Positions 5,516 to 6,273 of a DNA stretch of 6,273 nucleotides are shown here, piece after piece; the stretch's first letter is position 1; every line of letters begins with the position of its first letter. Source of the DNA: Thermoplasmatota archaeon (GTDB lineage: Archaea > Thermoplasmatota > Thermoplasmata > RBG-16-68-12 > JAGMCJ01); the NCBI GenBank assembly GCA_022848825.1, contig JAJISH010000432.1, forward strand, positions 1-6,273, read 5' to 3'. The notes under the pieces were generated by a model. That model was not told the origin of the DNA. It saw only the letters and a program-made list of their open reading frames with translations, and ran no database searches. The position numbers and the translations under genes were made by a program.

Positions 5516-5629
5516 TGCGGGGGGTGGGATTTTCCGCGCGACTGGAACCAGAGGCGCCTTTGAACCCACGAACTCCTTTGAGACAGAATCTTAAGTCCTG
5601 CACCGTTGACCGGGCTTGGCTACCCCCGC
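5516..5629 (-). tRNA. tRNA-Leu, anticodon UAA, with an intron in the T-loop
   Basis: Two exons (5559-5629, 71 bases; 5516-5529, 14 bases) join to an 85-base class II tRNA. The acceptor is GCGGGGG/CCCCCGC with discriminator A and no encoded CCA. The D-stem is GCC/GGT. The anticodon stem CAGGA/TTCTG encloses loop CTTAAGA, giving anticodon TAA. The long variable arm has a CTC/GAG stem, as expected for leucine. The T-stem GTGGG/CCCAC encloses loop TTCAAAT only if 29 bases are removed between positions 59 and 60. Without that removal the T-arm and acceptor are out of register; with it every stem closes. A TATA-like CTTATCC lies about 26 bases upstream. Confidence 0.93.
5530..5558 (-). other. 29-base archaeal tRNA intron at position 59/60 of tRNA-Leu
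   Basis: The intron fits a bulge-helix-bulge. The outer helix is the T-stem (GTGGG/CCCAC). The central helix is exon UUCA against intron GGAA (three pairs plus one A-G mismatch). The 3-base bulges are AAG and AAU. The inner helix is GCGC/GCGC, followed by a CTG/CAG hairpin. Cutting each bulge after its second base, as archaeal tRNA endonuclease does, gives exactly the boundaries that restore the T-loop. Confidence 0.88.
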
Positions 5630-5650
5630 GTCGATGAGGATGTTTTGGCG

Positions 5651-5660
5651 GGATAAGAGT
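5651..5660 (-). promoter_or_regulatory. TATA-like box for tRNA-Leu
   Basis: ACTCTTATCC on the minus strand is centred about 26 bases before the first base of tRNA-Leu and close behind the stop of the FG-GAP gene. It resembles the CTTATAT and TTTTATCC boxes of the collagen-like genes. Confidence 0.6.
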
Positions 5661-5666
5661 TTTCCG

Positions 5667-6273
5667 TTAGCGCCGTAAACGCCTGCGGACGAGGATCGGA
5701 ATGGCTATCACGAGCATTAGCGGGATGAGTATCTCCTCGAACTCGGGGATGTTCTCTATGACGACCCGGCCGTCGTTGTCCGACGTGCCGAGGAAGGGCC
5801 CGCCCCCCGCGATGTCGTCGTAGCCGCCCGTCACGAACTCCCCGCCAACGACGTCGTAGCCGAGGTTCTCGTTCTCCTTGCCGTCCCTGACGTAGCCAGG
5901 GCCGCCGAATCCCGAGGCCGAGCCGACGTAAGCGTACATAGCACCGTCATCGTCCAAGGTGCCGTTGTACGGCGCGCCGACCAAGAGCTCGTCGTAGCCG
6001 TCGCCTGTCATCTCGGCGCTGGCAACTGACCAGCCGAACTTGGCGTCCGTGCTGCCTGGTCCTATGATCGTATCGTCAGGCGTGGAAAGCGTTCCCCCAC
6101 CACTTCCGAGTCCGCGGATGCTTGAACCTGAGTAGACGTAGACCGCGCCTGTCTCGCTATTCCATCCATACGCACCGACTAGCACATGGTCTCCGTCCTG
6201 AGCTACCGAGTAGCCGAACCAGTCCTCTTCTTCACCGTCAGAAGCCGTCAGCTTGGCTTCCTCGATCCAGTTC
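5667..6273 (-). CDS. C-terminal part of an FG-GAP beta-propeller surface protein with PEF-CTERM-like anchor
   Basis: The N-terminus is beyond the window; 201 residues are visible, ending at a TAA (5667-5669). The opening WIEEAKLTASDGEEEDWFGYSVA is typical of an FG-GAP blade, as in integrin-alpha-like propellers. Further blades start at about residue 79 (FGWSVA, with the calcium-type loop TGDGYDELLVGAP at 89-101) and at about 137 (LGYDVVGGEF). The last blade is degenerate, with GGGP in place of GAP. The tail has IPEF (175-178), a hydrophobic helix (about 181-195) and a basic end (RRRLRR). This matches the PEF-CTERM type of sorting signal cut by archaeosortases, or a plain tail anchor. The protein should sit outside the cell, anchored at its C-terminus, and may bind ligands or other surface proteins. 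The GTG at 6183-6185 is internal, because the frame is open with FG-GAP sequence upstream of it. Confidence 0.88.
   Translation of the reverse strand, partial: NWIEEAKLTASDGEEEDWFGYSVAQDGDHVLVGAYGWNSETGAVYVYSGSSIRGLGSGGGTLSTPDDTIIGPGSTDAKFGWSVASAEMTGDGYDELLVGAPYNGTLDDDGAMYAYVGSASGFGGPGYVRDGKENENLGYDVVGGEFVTGGYDDIAGGGPFLGTSDNDGRVVIENIPEFEEILIPLMLVIAIPILVRRRLRR

Overview
The window looks like a stretch of an archaeal chromosome, most probably from a Thermoplasmatota-like or other euryarchaeal lineage. Four things point that way: an Lsm (Sm-like) protein, an L37e ribosomal protein and PurF packed in an operon-like order seen in archaea; TATA-type promoters about 26-30 bases upstream of two tRNA genes; a tRNA-Leu interrupted by a bulge-helix-bulge type intron; and a surface protein ending in a PEF motif, membrane helix and basic tail. 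The exact lineage is an inference.

Layout. Positions 1-360 (+) hold the C-terminal end of a TPR-like protein. It converges on a minus-strand surface-protein cluster (612-3255), read in the order collagen-like protein B (2452-3255), membrane-anchored beta-sandwich protein (1811-2338), collagen-like protein A (612-1574). The two collagen-like proteins share a cytosolic tail, one membrane helix, two Gly-X-Y stalks and a cysteine-bracketed calcium-loop knot between the stalks, but carry unrelated C-terminal heads. Their promoters are also copies of each other, with identical spacing to the start codon. Positions 3256-3546 hold no gene apart from the promoter of protein B.

Positions 3547-3619 (-) encode tRNA-Ala(GGC). 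Positions 3655-5467 (-) hold the housekeeping cluster lsm (5252-5467), rpl37e (5076-5243) and purF (3655-5076). The rpl37e reading frame is interrupted by an in-frame TAG and has no ATG, GTG or TTG start. Its TGA overlaps the purF ATG. Positions 5516-5629 (-) encode tRNA-Leu(UAA) with a 29-base intron in the T-loop, between positions 59 and 60. Positions 5667-6273 (-) are the C-terminal end of an FG-GAP beta-propeller surface protein with a PEF-CTERM-like anchor.

How it fits together. The right half is purine synthesis, RNA-binding and translation. The left half is a small module of single-pass membrane proteins likely displayed outside the cell, built by duplication and head swapping. The points most worth a second look are the non-canonical tRNA intron, the amber codon inside L37e, the modular collagen-like pair, and the loss of the usual glutamine-binding Arg in PurF.
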